DNA of 64,000 bases. It comes from Amorphophallus konjac. Taxonomy: Eukaryota; Streptophyta; Magnoliopsida; Alismatales; Araceae. This document shows positions 1 through 11,987 of the stretch, in pieces. The notes beneath the pieces are model-generated. The model made no database searches, was not told where the DNA came from, and saw nothing but the letters and a program-made list of their open reading frames with translations. The stretch covers positions 37,968,501-38,032,500 of the forward strand of contig CM040127.1 in assembly GCA_022559845.1 (NCBI GenBank), read 5' to 3'. A program made the position numbers and the translations under genes. Position 1 is the first letter of the stretch. Each line of letters starts with the position of its first letter.

Positions 1-738
1 AAAGACATATCATTGTAAGTAATTGTTCTAAGATTAAATGGTGGAATTTAAAAGGTAAAAGTTTAGAAACATTTAAAAACCATCTATTAAAGGAAAATAT
101 TTGGAATCTAGAACAAGAAACTAATGTAATGTGGAATAATATTACAAATTGTATAACGAGTATAGCAAAACAAATCTTAGGCGAATCTAAAGGTAAAAAA
201 AAATTAGAAAAAGATACTTACTGGTGGAGTGAGGAAATCTAAAATACCATTAGAGTAAAAAAGGAGTACTTTAAAGCTTGGCAAACTAACAAAAATGATC
301 AAACCCTAGAAGCTTATAAAATTGCTAAAAAGAGGGCTAAGAAAATAGTTAGCGAAGCTAAATCAAAGGCATTTGAAGATTTATATAATAAATTAGGAAC
401 CCGAGAGGGTGAAAAGGACATATTTAAACTTGCTAAATTAAGAGAAAGGAAAACTAGAGATTTAGATCATGTTTGTTGCATTAAAGGTGAAGATCAAAGG
501 ATTTTAACTAAGGATCTTGAGATTAAAGAGAGGTGGCATAGTTATTTTAAGAAATTACTTAATGGAGAGTGCGTCAATGATTTTTCTTCAGAAGGTACCC
601 AAGAGTCCACAATATTTGATAAATATCAATATTTCAGACGTATCAAGAAGTCAGAAGTGGAGGATGCTTTAAGGAAAATGAAAGTGGGCAAGGTCTTAGG
701 ACCAGATGACATACCTATTGAAGTATGGAAAGGCCTAG
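1..738 (+). pseudogene. RTE-type LINE ORF, 5' portion (left part of a split copy)
   Basis: Reading this strand gives the region between endonuclease and reverse transcriptase of a plant RTE-like LINE, then the start of the RT domain. Recognisable pieces are a Lys/Glu-rich linker (KIAKKRAKKIVSEAKSKAF), the block IKERWHSYFKKLLN, and the RT motif KVGKVLGPDDIPIEVWKGLG just before the break. The start lies outside the window. There is an in-frame TAA at about 239-241 (after WWSEEI). The frame stops at 738 because a gypsy element inserted there, and it resumes in the same sense at 11,988, so 1-738 and 11,988-13,383 are one LINE. Base composition is AT-rich, unlike the GC-rich insertion. Clade assignment (RTE rather than L1) is from family knowledge of these motifs. 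Confidence 0.85.
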
Positions 739-743
739 GTGAC
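739..743. repeat. Target-site duplication GTGAC, left copy
   Basis: GTGAC directly precedes the left LTR (LTR starts TGGAGAGG at 744). The identical GTGAC follows the right LTR at 11,983-11,987. Removing one copy plus the element restores the LINE reading frame, which confirms the insertion boundaries. Confidence 0.95.
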
Positions 744-1528
744 TGGAGAGGGGGATTTCTGCAGTCCAATAGAACAGCCCAACTAGGCCCGGCAGGGCCC
801 AACAAGGCCAAAGCTCACCCAAGTGACAGCCCACAGGGCCCACTTCGGGAAGAAGCCCAACAAACAAGCACTCGAGGAAACAACCCTCCTAGGCGGCCTC
901 AAGGCTCGGAGGGCCCGAGCATCGGTCCGGTCGCAAGAAGGTCCGCGCCCGAGCCATCCCTCCGCCCGGGAGGAAGAGGCATAAGCCGGCCTATCCGACC
1001 CATCTTTTACCGAGCTAAGCCTATCGCCCGGATAGGGCCGGCCTCTCTAAGTTCGGAACGACCGACGAATGCTTATCTTTACAGCCGTTACGAGCCCGCA
1101 GCAGGCAAGAATCCCGAGAGGCAAGGGACTTCTTCTTCCCCGTGAGGATAACGTTCCCACGATGAGGCAGTAAAAGCCCACGACGAGGACGTAACCTCCC
1201 CCTGAAACCCCTCGACTTGCAGGACTCTAGGAGGCGGCGCATTATTTAAACCAGGGATACCCTCCGGTGAAAGGTAAGGGCCATTAAGGCACTCATACAC
1301 CTTAATCTCCTGAGCACAGTTCGCTTCACCCCTTTGGTGGAGAGGGATCTCGCGCACTAGCTTTCTCCTCCCCTTCATTGCTCCCACCATCGCTCTACTG
1401 ACTTAACCATCGGAGGGTTTTTACCCAGGGAATCCCCCTGGGCCCCCTGATTTGTTTCCCTGTCTTGCAGTTCATCCCCCGGTGATCTACAGCCCGCTCA
1501 GGACCCAGCGCGAGATTTCGCCTCTTCA
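744..1528 (+). repeat. 5' LTR of the Tat element (785 bp)
   Basis: Begins TGGAGAGG and ends CCTCTTCA; matches 11,198-11,982 over its whole length. A TATA-like AT patch (CATTATTTAAACC) sits at about 1,238-1,251 in otherwise GC-rich sequence and could position transcription. Confidence 0.95.
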
Positions 1529-1530
1529 TC

Positions 1531-1547
1531 TGGCGCCGTCTGTGGGA
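1531..1547 (+). promoter_or_regulatory. Primer-binding site of the Tat element
   Basis: TGGCGCCGTCTGTGGGA starts 2 nt after the LTR. TGGCGCCGT is complementary to the 3' end of plant tRNA-Asp as I recall it; the match weakens after about 9 nt, so the tRNA identity is tentative. Confidence 0.7.
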
Positions 1548-1565
1548 AACGCACGAAGAGCCAAC

Positions 1566-4500
1566 ATGGTGAGAAGGAGCTCAGGAAGGAGATCCGCCGG
1601 CGAAAGGGGCAAGGCCGTGGTAGCAGCAGGGGACGCCCCCTCCAGGGCTTCACAAAACCCCCCCTCCAACACCAGCGCCCCCGCCAACGGACCACCACCC
1701 CCTCCCGCGGCAGTGGGGGTACCCCCCAACGGTGGCGCCGAAGTCTTCCAGGCCTTCAACGCAAAGCTCGACGTCCTCGTGGAGCTCATGAGGGCCCAGG
1801 CGGCACGGGATGCAAGGTCCCGCGCCCCCTCGCGGAGCCCCCCCCACAGGAGCGCGACCCAGCACACCGCTGGGGGCCGCTTTACTCTCCGCGGACAGCA
1901 GCTCATCCGCAACAATGTTGGAGGCCCCTCGCAAGCTCCGCCCCCGGAGCAAGAGGCTTCCTCCACACCAAGAAGAGGAAAACGGGGGGCGCGGCCCCCG
2001 CACCCGGACGCCGATATCTCCGGAGGTCACCGGGACGCCCCCCCCAGCCCCACGACACGACCGCAACCGGAACTATCCCTCCGGCTGCGGTATTTCGAAA
2101 GACGTTTCGCAAAGCAGGAGCGCGCCCTTCGTGCCCTGCAGAAAACCTCTTTTCCAGAGGACGAGGAGAAATCCCCGTTCTCCGAATACATCTTGAAGGC
2201 AGAGGTGTCTCCCAGAACCTCCATCCCGACCTTCAAGCTCTACGACGGCCAGGGCGACCCGGCCGATCACTACGACAGCTTCGACGCCCTGGCAACTTTG
2301 CACGGAACGTCGGATCCCATCAAGTGCCGAGCCTTTGCGGCCACCTTGGTCCAAGGCGCTCAAGCGTGGTTCCGGGCCCTCGCCCTCGGATCCATCCGAG
2401 ACTTCAGGCAATTCGGGCGAGTCTTCAAGGAGAGTTTCGCCGAGAGCGCCCCCCCAAGGTCTGTGGCAGGGCTCTTGGCCCTCAAGCAAGCGCAAGGGGA
2501 AAGGCTCCGGGCTTACGTCCACCGATTTAAATCGGAAGCCCTCAGAATCCCCCGCCTGGACGTGGCCTCAGCCACAACCGCACTGACTGGGGGCACCCGG
2601 GACGAGAATCTCCGCCGAGAACTTGTCCTCCACCCTCCCTCGACCCTTGCCGAGCTAGTGACTCTGGCACTGCGCCACGCCGAGTGCGAGGAAGTACTCA
2701 GCGCCTGCCGAGACGCAACCGGCTCGGGTCGGGAGGGGGACAAGAAGCGGGCTTCCGAGCCCAACTCTGGCGCGGGAAAGAAGCGAGATCGGGATGGGGA
2801 GCGCAAGCGGAAGTACGAACGGTACACCCCATTAGCGGCACCGGTCTACGAAATCTACGAAGATATCAAAGATTCGGGACTCCTCCGCCAGCCCGAGCCG
2901 ATGAGGTCGAAGAACCACAACCGCAACAGGCATCGCTTGTTCTATGGCGATCACGGGCACCATACCGGTGATTGCCACCAGCTCCAAGACGAGATCGAGC
3001 GCCTCATTCGTCAAGGACATCTGGCTCGGTTCACAACCGAGCGTAAAGAAGACCGAGGCGCCGCAGAGGAGATCAACAACGCCCCCCGAGGGGTCCACAT
3101 CAACGTCATTTCCGGAGGAACGGCATCAGGCGGCGACAGCAGCCGAGGAAGGAAGCGTCATGCTGAGCGGGCGAGCCGAGCCATAGAGCCCCCCAAGGCC
3201 CCGCCGAGTGAGCCCCAGGTCATAGTCTTCTCCGACCAAGACCTGGAAGGGCTGAGCACCCCGCATGACGACGCCCTCGTAATCTCCGCCACAATAAACC
3301 ATTGTAACGTAGATAGAATTCTAGTTGACAATGGGAGCGCCCCTGATGTATTATCTTACGACTGTTTCCTAAAGATGGGGGAAGACCCGTCCAAACTCCG
3401 CCCGGTCCGAACACCCCTCTGTGGGTTTAATGGCCTGGCCACCTACCCCGAGGGAGCCCTAAGCCTGCCAGTTACGCTCGGCACCCCACCCAAAACCGTT
3501 ACGGTCATGGTGGACTTCATAGTGATCAAGGGTATGATAGCGTACAACGCCATTTTCGGTCGAAAGATCCTCAGCCGAATGAAGGCCGTACCGTCTACCT
3601 ATCACCAGAAAATGAAGTTCCCCACCAAAAACGGGTTGGGGGAAGTCCGAGGCAATCAGGCCACGGCCAGAAGGTGCTACAATATCTCGGTGGAGGCCAC
3701 AAGGCCAGACGGGAAGGATAAGGGCTCTCGGGGAATCGAGGGAAAAACCGTTACCACCGAGCCCGGTGGCGAACTACTGACGGTATTCCTTAACGATGAC
3801 CCAGCCCTAGGGGTGAGGATCGGGGCCGACCTATCACCCAAGGAACAACATCAATATAAGAAGTTTCTTTCTGAGTACATTACGGTCTTTGCCTGGTCCG
3901 ACGATCAACTTCCTGACATACCAGAAGAAACCGTAATTCACAAACTCAACCTCGACCCCACCATAAAGCCCGTGCAACAACGCAGGAGGAAGCATGCACC
4001 GGAGAAACATACGGTCATTAAGGCGCAGGTCACCAAGGGACAGGAGACTGGCCTTTTTAGACCGGTCCTGTACCCAACGTGGCTAGCCAACGTCGTCCTG
4101 GTACCAAAGGCTTCGGGCACATGGCGAATGTGCGTGGACTTCATCGACCTGAACAAGGCTACCCCCAAGGACTGTTATCCGTTATCGAGCATCGACCAAT
4201 TGGTTGACTCAACCTCGGGCAACGAGAAACTCAGTTTCTTAGATGCCTATTCGGGTTATCATCAAATCAGGATGAATCCTGAAGACGTCGAGAAGACCGC
4301 CTTCATCACCGACTACGGCGTATACTGCTACACCCGGATGCCCTTCGGATTGAAGAACGTTGGGGCCACATATCAAAGACTGGTCAACCACATGTTCGAG
4401 GAGCAGCTAGGTCGGAACGTCGAGGCCTACATTGACGACATGCTCGTCAAGACCCCCAAGGCCCAGGACCACTTCACCGACCTCGCTGAAACCTTCAACG

Positions 4501-6989
4501 TCCTCCTGAAGTACAACATGAAGCTCAATCCCGCCAAGTGCGCCTTCGGAGTAAGATCCGGGAAGTTCCTGGGTTTCCTGGTCACTCAGCGTGGGATCGA
4601 AGCCAACCCCGACAAAGTCCAGGCCATCCTGGATATGCGCCCGCCCACCTGCATTAAGGACGTCCAGCGTCTGACGGGACGTGTCGCAGCTCTCAGCCGT
4701 TTCTTGTCCCGAGCGGCCGAACGATGCCTGCCCTTCTTCAAACTGTTGAGGGGGCCCAAGTTGGCATCTGCTACGTTCGCGTGGGACGAGGAATGCCAGA
4801 AAGCGTTCACCGAGCTCAAGGAGTTCCTGACTTCGCCCCCGGTGCTCTCCAAGCCCGTGTCGGGCGAAGCCCTATTGCTCTATCTCTCGGCGACGCCATC
4901 AACTGTTAGCTCGGTCCTAGTCAGAAATGACTCAGGAATTGAGAGACCGGTCTACTACACCAGCAAGGTGCTCAACGAGGCCGAAAGGAGGTATCCTGCA
5001 ACCGAGAAACTCGTGCTAGCGTTGGTTACCTCCGCCAGGCGCCTCCGACCTTATTTTCAAGGGCACCCCATCACTGTGCTAACCGGCGAACCCTTGAAGA
5101 AGATTATGGCCCACCCTGAAGCTTCAGGGCGACTCGTCAAATGGGCCATCATGCTCGGGGCCTACGACATATCCTATCGGCCGCGTTCAGCCATGAAAGG
5201 CCAGGTGCTCACCGACTTCATCGCCGAGAGCACCGTCCCGACTGAAGACAGATCCCCTTCCGCGCCCGGGCCAACCTGGGAACTGTTCGTCGACGGATCC
5301 TCCAACTCGGTCGGTAGTGGTGCTGGGATCCTCCTAAGATCCCCCGAAGGAGTGGAGCTGCAGTACGCCATGAAATTCAACTTTCAGGCGTCCAACAACG
5401 CTTCCGAGTACGAGGCCCTTATATCGGGAGCGCGCATGGCCCGGCGGTTGGGGGCTGAGCGAGTCAGGATCCACACCGACTCTCAGCTGGTCGCGAGCCA
5501 GGTCATCGGCGAGTACGAAGCTCGAGAGGCACCCATGATCAAGTACCTCCAGCTGGTCAGGAGCCTGGCCCAACAGTTCGAGGGGTTTGAGGTAGTCCGA
5601 ATAGCTCGGGAGGAAAACTCCCGAGCGGACGCCCTCTCTCGGTTGGCCTCCTCCCTAGACCCAGAAGGTACCCGATCGGTCCTCCTCGAAGAGCTAGAGC
5701 GCCCGAGCATCGACTCGGAGCTCCTCGCTGTAGACTCGGCCGTCCCGAGCGACTGGCGCGCCCCCTACCTAGCTTGGCTCAGAGACTCCCAAGAGCCCTC
5801 CGATCCTCGAGAAGCGCGCCGAATGAAGTACCAAGCCCGACGCTTCGTCATCCTCGACAACACTCTCTACCGCAGATCTTTCGCCGGTCCCCTCCTGAAA
5901 TGCCTCGGCCCCGACGAAGCCAGCCGAGCTATCCTAGAGGTACATGAAGGCCTGTGCGGAGCGCACTCAGGGGCAAGGTCACTGGCCAGGATCCTGTTAC
6001 GACAGGGATACTGGTGGCCCACCCTGCAGCGCGATTGCTCAGCCCACGCACAGCAGTGCAACCGATGCCAGCGGTTCGACCACCTGGTCCATCAGCCGGC
6101 TACAGAACTCGTCACCCTCATCGAGCCGTATCCCTTCGCTCGGTGGGGAATCGACATCCTCGGGCCGTTCCCGACGGCTCAGTCCCAGAAGAAGTTTATT
6201 ATCGTCGCCATCGACTACTTCACCAAGTGGATCGAGGCCGAGGCTACGGCAAGGATCACCGAGACAGTCGTCTGAAGCTTCGTTTGGAAATCGATCGTTT
6301 GTCGCTTCGGCATCCCCCGAGTGATAGTGAGCGATAACGGGCGGCAATTCGACTCTCGGTATTTCCGAGACAGATGCGCTGACCTAGGCATCCGCAACCA
6401 CTTCACTTCGGTCGCCCACCCTCAGGCCAACGGGCTGGTCGAAAATGCCAACAAGACTATCTTGAAAGGTATAAAGACCAGACTCGGCAAGGCCAAGGGT
6501 AGTTGGCTCGAGGAACTGCCTAGCGTACTTTGGTCACACCGAACGACCCCCAGGACGGCAACCGGTGAAAGCCCTTTCCAGTTGGTATATGGCACCGAGG
6601 CCGTCGTTCCGTTAGAGATCGCCAATCCGTCTCTCCGAGTGATCCGTTTCTCACCCGAGACAAACGAGCAAAAGTTACTCGAGAACCTCGACCTAGCAGA
6701 CGAACTCCGAGAGATGGCCGACATCCGAGCGACGGAGTACCAGCGCCGCCTCACCCGATACTACAACGCCAAGGTCCGAGATAGACACTTCCAAACGGGA
6801 GATTTCGTCCTCAGAAAAACCGAAGCCTCTCAACCATTAGAGGCGGCGGGCAAGCTATCCCCTAACTGGGAAGGCCCCTACCGAGTGGTCGAGACGCTCA
6901 GAAAAGGTGCGTACAGGCTAGCTACAATGGAAGGGGAACCCATTCCCCGGACATGGAACGCGACCGCACTACGCAAATTCTATTTTTGA
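1566..6989 (+). pseudogene. Tat gypsy gag-pol polyprotein, one nonsense codon
   Basis: One frame of about 1,800 codons encodes the polyprotein that packages, copies and integrates the element. I chose ATG 1,566 because the open frame upstream of it lies inside the LTR. In order: basic, Pro-rich N-terminus; retrotransposon Gag domain (around FKLYDGQGDPADHYDSFDAL, about 2,230-2,530); a degenerate His/Cys knuckle (GDHGHHTGDC, about 2,945); aspartic protease (VDNGSAPDVL, about 3,325, in place of the usual D-T/S-G); RT with YIDD at 4,428-4,439; RNase H (about 4,870-5,100); a second RNase H (FVDGSSNSVGSGAGI, from about 5,287); integrase with the HHCC finger (5,943-6,075) and DDE core (SDNGRQFD, about 6,327). 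A TGA at 6,273-6,275 interrupts integrase; the same frame resumes and ends naturally at 6,989. No chromodomain is present. Confidence 0.95.
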
Positions 6990-7265
6990 AATTGTACAAC
7001 AAGATGGACGGAATAAATTCCTTCTCTATTCATTCAAACAATTGTTGATACATCAGAAAGGCAAAGGCCAGTACATTGCATAGTAGAAAGCAAAAAATTC
7101 GTCTAACACCACTGCAAGGGGCCATCGCTCGGCCGACTCGGTCTTGATCTCTTCGCGTCCAGCCACTGACTCTGCCTTGCGTAGAAACTGGCTCGGACAA
7201 GAAGAGGTCGGCCTAGTTGGCTCGGATGGCCCTCGACGAAGGTGACAGAGGGACTGCAAAGAAGA

Positions 7266-7353
7266 TAGCTACCTCCCAAGTTGAAGAAGGCTACCTTCCA
7301 AGTTGAGGAAGGCTACCTTCCACGTTGAGGAAGGCTACCTTCCAAGTTGGTAG
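7266..7353 (+). repeat. 22-bp tandem repeat, about 4 copies
   Basis: The unit GCTACCTTCCAAGTTGAGGA(AG) repeats about four times with few changes, just after the end of pol. The rest of 6,990-8,232 shows no credible sense-strand gene. A second small duplication (about 30 bp around CGCGCGGCGACCGT) lies at 7,658-7,711. Confidence 0.85.
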
Positions 7354-8232
7354 AAGCCAGGGAGAAGGAGCACCGTGAAGACCCCCTCTCTCCCAACCTA
7401 CCAACTCCTTGGAAGGAAACAGAGAGCAAGCAGCCTCCGAAGAGTAAAAGAAATGAAGAGCAGAAGAGAGAAAAAGAGGCTGCGGACGGAGGTGAGGAAG
7501 GAACTCGGTGCGCCTCCCCCGACATGCAGAGGAGGGGTGGCGACAGGCGCCCTTAATCCCCCCATCCGCCCTCCGACTCGGCGTCCGCCCAGAAGCATCG
7601 TCGGAACTAGGAAAGGGCAAGAGCCGTGTCCTCACACGTCGAAGCCCTCTCCAGATCCGCGCGGCGACCGTCGGACCCGTCTCAAACCCGCGCGGCGACC
7701 GTGGGACCCGTCCAACAGGCCAGGATAGTAAGAAGCCTCTGCTCCCCGTCGTCGGCGGCGTCACCCTCCGAAGGATCCTCCATGCTCCGAATGCAACGGC
7801 ACAACGCAAAGTGAAGAAGGAGGAGTGAGGAAAGACCGTCGGAGAAAATCCCAAGCGATAAAGAGGAAAGAGCGTCCTTCGGTCTCTCTTATAGGCCAAG
7901 GGAGGCTACACGCCTTAAATGACTCCCCCCTCGAAAACACGCCAAAGGATTTCTCCCCTGAACGGTCACCTCCAACTCCTCGTTTCCCGCCCTGGCGAGA
8001 TTCACGAAGCGGCCTGGCATTCAAAAGCATGAGGGAACGGAAAGACACCCGTCAGGAGCCCGCCCAATCAGCGCGCGAAAACCACGAAGGACGTATCGGC
8101 ACTTCCCAACTATTACAGATACGCTACTCGAATCACAGTAAGGAAGGCAAGAAGCAAATAAGTCATTTATTGCCTTACAAAAAGGAAATCCATTTTTTGG
8201 AAAAGGAGAAGAGGCAAGACGGGACATATACA

Positions 8233-10965
8233 TCAGGTCTCGGGCCCACTTTGAAGCTCGGGAACGGAGGGCACGGGTGTTCCGCCCCCGGCACCCTCGG
8301 TGACGGCCGGCCCTGGCACTGACCCCGCCCGCGCGGGAACTGCCTCTGCCGCGAGCCCTCCCGAGGCAGCCGGAGTTGGTGACCCCACCGGAGAGGAACC
8401 CTCTGGATCTTCCCCGCCCGACACAGAAGCACTAGAAACCGACTCATCCGAGTCGTAGCATTGGCCGAGAGGAAAGTCGATCTCAGAGTTCTGCTCGTCC
8501 GCGTAGGACAACGCCCGGCGATAGCCCTGCTTGAACCCTTTTCGGGCACCCCGGCGGAGTGTTGCCTCATAATACGGTAGGGCGGCTCTCTCCAGGTCGG
8601 CTGAGTAGGCGTCCAAGCTCTTATACCGCTCGATTGCCTCCGCCTCGATCCGCCCCGTCCTTCCAACGAGCTCGACCCGAGCCCGCTCCGCCTCGGCCGC
8701 GCGCTCCTCGACCCCCACTAGACGTTCCTCCGCCTCGGCCATCCTTCGCTCAGCTTCGCTCGACTGTCTCTCCGCTCGAGCCCGCTCCGCCTCGGCCACG
8801 GCACGGAGGCGCTCCGCTACCTCCGCCCGGTCCAGTAGCTCGGCACGCTCGAGCTCCCAGTGACCGTCCAGCTCGAGGTGACGCAGACGCTCCTCCTCCA
8901 AGAGTTTGCCCTTCCTCTCGAGCGACTCTCGGGCCCTGGCCAACTGCTCGATCAGCGCTTCAGTTTCTAGCCGGCTCGCCCGTGCCGAGTCCCTCATCGC
9001 GAAGAACTCCCGTCGAAGCCCCTCATGCTCCTCGCGGAGCCGAGCCAGCTTTCTCTCACACCCCCCGAGGGCCCAGGCGAGGTTCGACCGCTCCGCCTCC
9101 GTCCGGGCGTACGCCTCCGACATCAAGGCCGCTGATCGAGCCATGACCAGGCCACCCTTCATGAGGACATCAAGGACTCCGGAGGGGGAGTGGCGCTTTT
9201 CTCCCCCCCTCGTCCTTGCGGCGACCTCACGACAAACCCGGTACAGATCACCTGACACACCGAGTCTTGCCAAGGCCTCCGGCATGGGAATTCGCTCCGC
9301 GCCGGGCGCCCCGCCGGAAGATCCAGCCCGGGTCACAGGACCAGCCGCCTCGTGCGCCGCCGTCGGTTGGGGCCGCGACGCCTCCGTAGGCGGACCCCCG
9401 ACCTCGATCGGCGCCGCGGCACCGGACGCGCCGGGCACCTCCAATGCTTGGGGTAGCGACGCCCTCGCGGGCGAACCCCCAGTTCCGGCCTCGTCCGCCT
9501 GCTCCTCGGTGCCGGCAACATCTTCGACTTCGGCTGGCCCCTCAACCTTGGCGTCAGCCACCTCAACATCGGCCCCCTCGGTTCCCGCCGGGGGGAGAGC
9601 CGATCTGGTCTCCTCGGCCCCCTCTCGCTCAGTAGATGGGGAAGCTAGCCCGGTAGGGTCGGCCCCATCCTACCTTTGAGAGGGGAGCGCCGCCGAGCCC
9701 GAGCCACCCTCAGCCGTAGTGGGAAGGCCGGCCTTCTTGGCCCGTTTCCTGGCCTTCGCGGCTTCCCGCAATCTTCCCTCAAAGGGATCCTTGCGCTTCA
9801 CGCCGCCGGACCGGGAGGCCCCTTCGGAAGACACCCCCTTGCCCTTGTCCCGAGCTCGGGACCGCCCCTCAGGGACGTCGGGTTCATCATCCACCGAGTC
9901 ATCTCCTAGGTCGATGACCTCGGCATTCTCCTCCAGAAGCTCCCGCCTCACGTCTGCAACAAAAAAGAAAGCACGATCAGGAGGAGGAAAATGATTACCC
10001 CTCGAGAGAAGAGCCCCCAAAAGGCCGTACCTGTCGGCTTCAACCGAGTAAGGAGACACCGCTCGACATTCTCCGGCGTCACCAGCTCTTCAGTCGACTA
10101 CCGATTCTTCCGCAAACGAGCGGCCTGCTCCTCCACATGGGGAGGGAACTCCTCCTGCCGAGGAGGAATGTTCGGATGGAAATTGGGCATCACCTGGCAC
10201 CTCCAGCTTTCGTCCGTCGCCTCCGCCTTCACCCAGAAAAATTGGGTCTTCCACCCCTTATGGGAAGAGTCCTTCGCCGCCAACGGGATACAACTCATGT
10301 TTCCTCCGCGCTTGGATGAAATAGAAGCCTTTTCCCGCCGTCGGGTGCACCTTCAACTCGAAAAAATAATGAAAAAGATCCAAGGAAGGAAAAATATCCT
10401 ACTGGCGGCACAGGATTCGGAAGGCGGAGAGAAGAAGGTACGAGTTGGCCACCAGCTGAATAGGCGCCAACCGGAAAAAATTAAGAAGATTGAGTACGAA
10501 GGGCTCGAAGGGAAGGCGAAATCCGCTCTTCCAAGCCAGAAGAAAGGTGCAGATATGGCCCCTTCGATCGTCCAAGCTCGTCTCGTACGGAGCAGCGGCG
10601 TCGAAGCTGTATCTGAGAGGCAGCCGGAACCGATGCTCCAGTTTCCTCACCTCAGCTTCCCCCAGCTCACTACGGTTCGGGACCGGAGCCCTCGCCACCA
10701 GCTCTTCGCCCTGTTCCCCGGTGCCCGAATGCTGACTCGCCATAGCTCCCGACGAGGAACCAGAAGAAGAATCTCCTCGAGATCTTGAAGACTCTGGGGG
10801 AGAGGGAAGTTGCCTAGCCGCCTCCGCGGTTATCCTCGCCAACTCCTCGAACGCCGCCGCGAGATTCCGCTCCTCCGCTGTGTTTTCACGGCGCATCAAG
10901 GAGCCCCCGAAAGCAAAGAAATGAAGGAAAGCCAAAAACCATAAAGAGCCTAGAATGATGACCAC
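8233..10965 (-). pseudogene. Antisense gene of the Tat element ('putative gypsy type transposon' family), with one intron
   Basis: On the strand opposite gag-pol a nearly continuous reading frame runs from about 10,896 (MRRENTAEERN; an in-frame ATG lies further up at 10,965) to a stop at 8,233. The N-terminal third resembles the plant PF04195 family by the motifs FRLPFEPFVLNLLNFF, LAPIQLVANSYLLLSAF and KGWKTQFFWV. An intron of 77 nt is predicted at 10,030-9,954: donor CAG/GTACGG, acceptor TTTTTTGTTGCAG. Its length is 2 mod 3, exactly what is needed to join the two frames. The C-terminal half (9,561-8,233) is Glu/Arg/Ala-rich with heptad character, so probably coiled coil, and ends acidic and Ser-rich. 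Lesions: TAG codons at about 10,399, 10,098 and 9,670 and a frameshift near 10,310. The molecular function of this family is not known to me. Confidence 0.75.
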
Positions 10966-10973
10966 CGCTCAAC

Positions 10974-10986
10974 GCCTATAAACCCT
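10974..10986 (-). promoter_or_regulatory. Possible TATA box for the antisense gene
   Basis: The minus strand reads GGGTTTATAGGCG here, about 80 bp upstream of the ATG at 10,896 and some 210 bp inside the 3' LTR. Position and spacing fit a core promoter; there is no direct evidence of use. Confidence 0.4.
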
Positions 10987-11180
10987 CGCGGGAGGCGGCG
11001 CGCCGTTACGACCTCCGAGAAAAAGGGGGGCCCTTCATTTCAAATCCGTCAGGATCATTATTACAATGGGCCCAGGTGACCACGGCACGTGGCTATTTAT
11101 CATCACCAGATCTCCACCCACCTGAGCCACGCCGGTCCAACGCCCTCACAAGCTATTCACCCGAGCCTCCTTTGGCTTGG

Positions 11181-11197
11181 GAGTTGGGGGGGACAAG
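11181..11197 (+). promoter_or_regulatory. Polypurine tract of the Tat element
   Basis: GAGTTGGGGGGGACAAG abuts the 3' LTR start (TGGGGAGG) and would prime plus-strand DNA synthesis. Confidence 0.85.
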
Positions 11198-11982
11198 TGG
11201 GGAGGGGGATTTCTGCAGCCCAATAGAGCAGCCCAACTAGGCCCGGCAGGGCCCAACAAGGCCAAAGCTCACCCAAGTGACAGCCCACAGGGCCCACTTC
11301 GGGAAGAAGCCCAACAAACAAGCACTCGAGGAAACAACCCTCCTAGGTGGCCTCAAGGCTCGGAGGGCCCGAGCATCGGTCCGGTCGCAAGAAGGTCCGC
11401 GCCCGAGTCATCCCTCCACCCGGGAGGAAGAGGCATAAGCCGGCCTATCCGACCCATCTTTTACCGAGCTAAGCCTATCGCCCAGATAGGGCCGGCCTCT
11501 CTAAGTTCGGAACGACCGACGAATGCTTATCTTTACAGCCGTTACGAGTCCGCAGCAGGCAAGAATCCCGAGAGGCAAGGGACTTCTTCTTCCCCGTGAG
11601 GATAACGTTCCCACGATGAGGCAGTAAAAGCCCACGACGAGGACGTAACCTCCCCCTGAAACCCCTCGACTTGCAGGACTCCAGGAGGCGGCGCATTATT
11701 TAAACCAGGGATACCCTCCGGTGAAAGGTAAGGGCCATTAAGGCACTCATACACCTTAATCTCCTGAGCACAGTTCGCTTCACCCCTTTGGTGGAGAGGG
11801 ATCTCGCGCACTAGCTTTCTCCTCCCCTTCATTGCTCCCACCATCGCTCTACTGACTTAACCATCGGAGGGTTTTTACCTAGGAAATCCCCCTGGGCCCC
11901 CTGATTCGTTTCCCTGTCTTGCAGTTCATCCCCCGGTGATCTACAGCCCGCTCAGGACCCAGCGCGAGATTTCGCCTCTTCA
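11198..11982 (+). repeat. 3' LTR of the Tat element (785 bp)
   Basis: Same length as the 5' LTR with about 12 transition differences seen by eye. It ends CCTCTTCA and is followed by the TSD GTGAC (11,983-11,987). Confidence 0.95.
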
Positions 11983-11987
11983 GTGAC

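Larger units (their letters stand above)
744..11982 (+). mobile_element. Tat-lineage Ty3/gypsy LTR retrotransposon, full length, 11.2 kb
   Basis: A complete LTR element inserted in a LINE. It has 785-bp LTRs at both ends, a PBS, one gag-pol frame, a 4.2-kb pol-to-LTR region with an antisense gene, a PPT and a 5-bp TSD. Pol order is protease, RT, RNase H, a second plant-type RNase H, then integrase without a chromodomain, which is the signature of the Tat lineage. By eye the two LTRs differ at about 12 of 785 positions, all transitions, so the insertion is fairly recent. Pol has one premature TGA, so this copy is not autonomous as it stands. Confidence 0.95.

Noticed and set aside
8559..9679. 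Plus-strand Pro/Arg/Ser-rich frames opposite the antisense gene
   Set aside because: Shadows of the minus-strand frame, which has family motifs and coiled-coil character.
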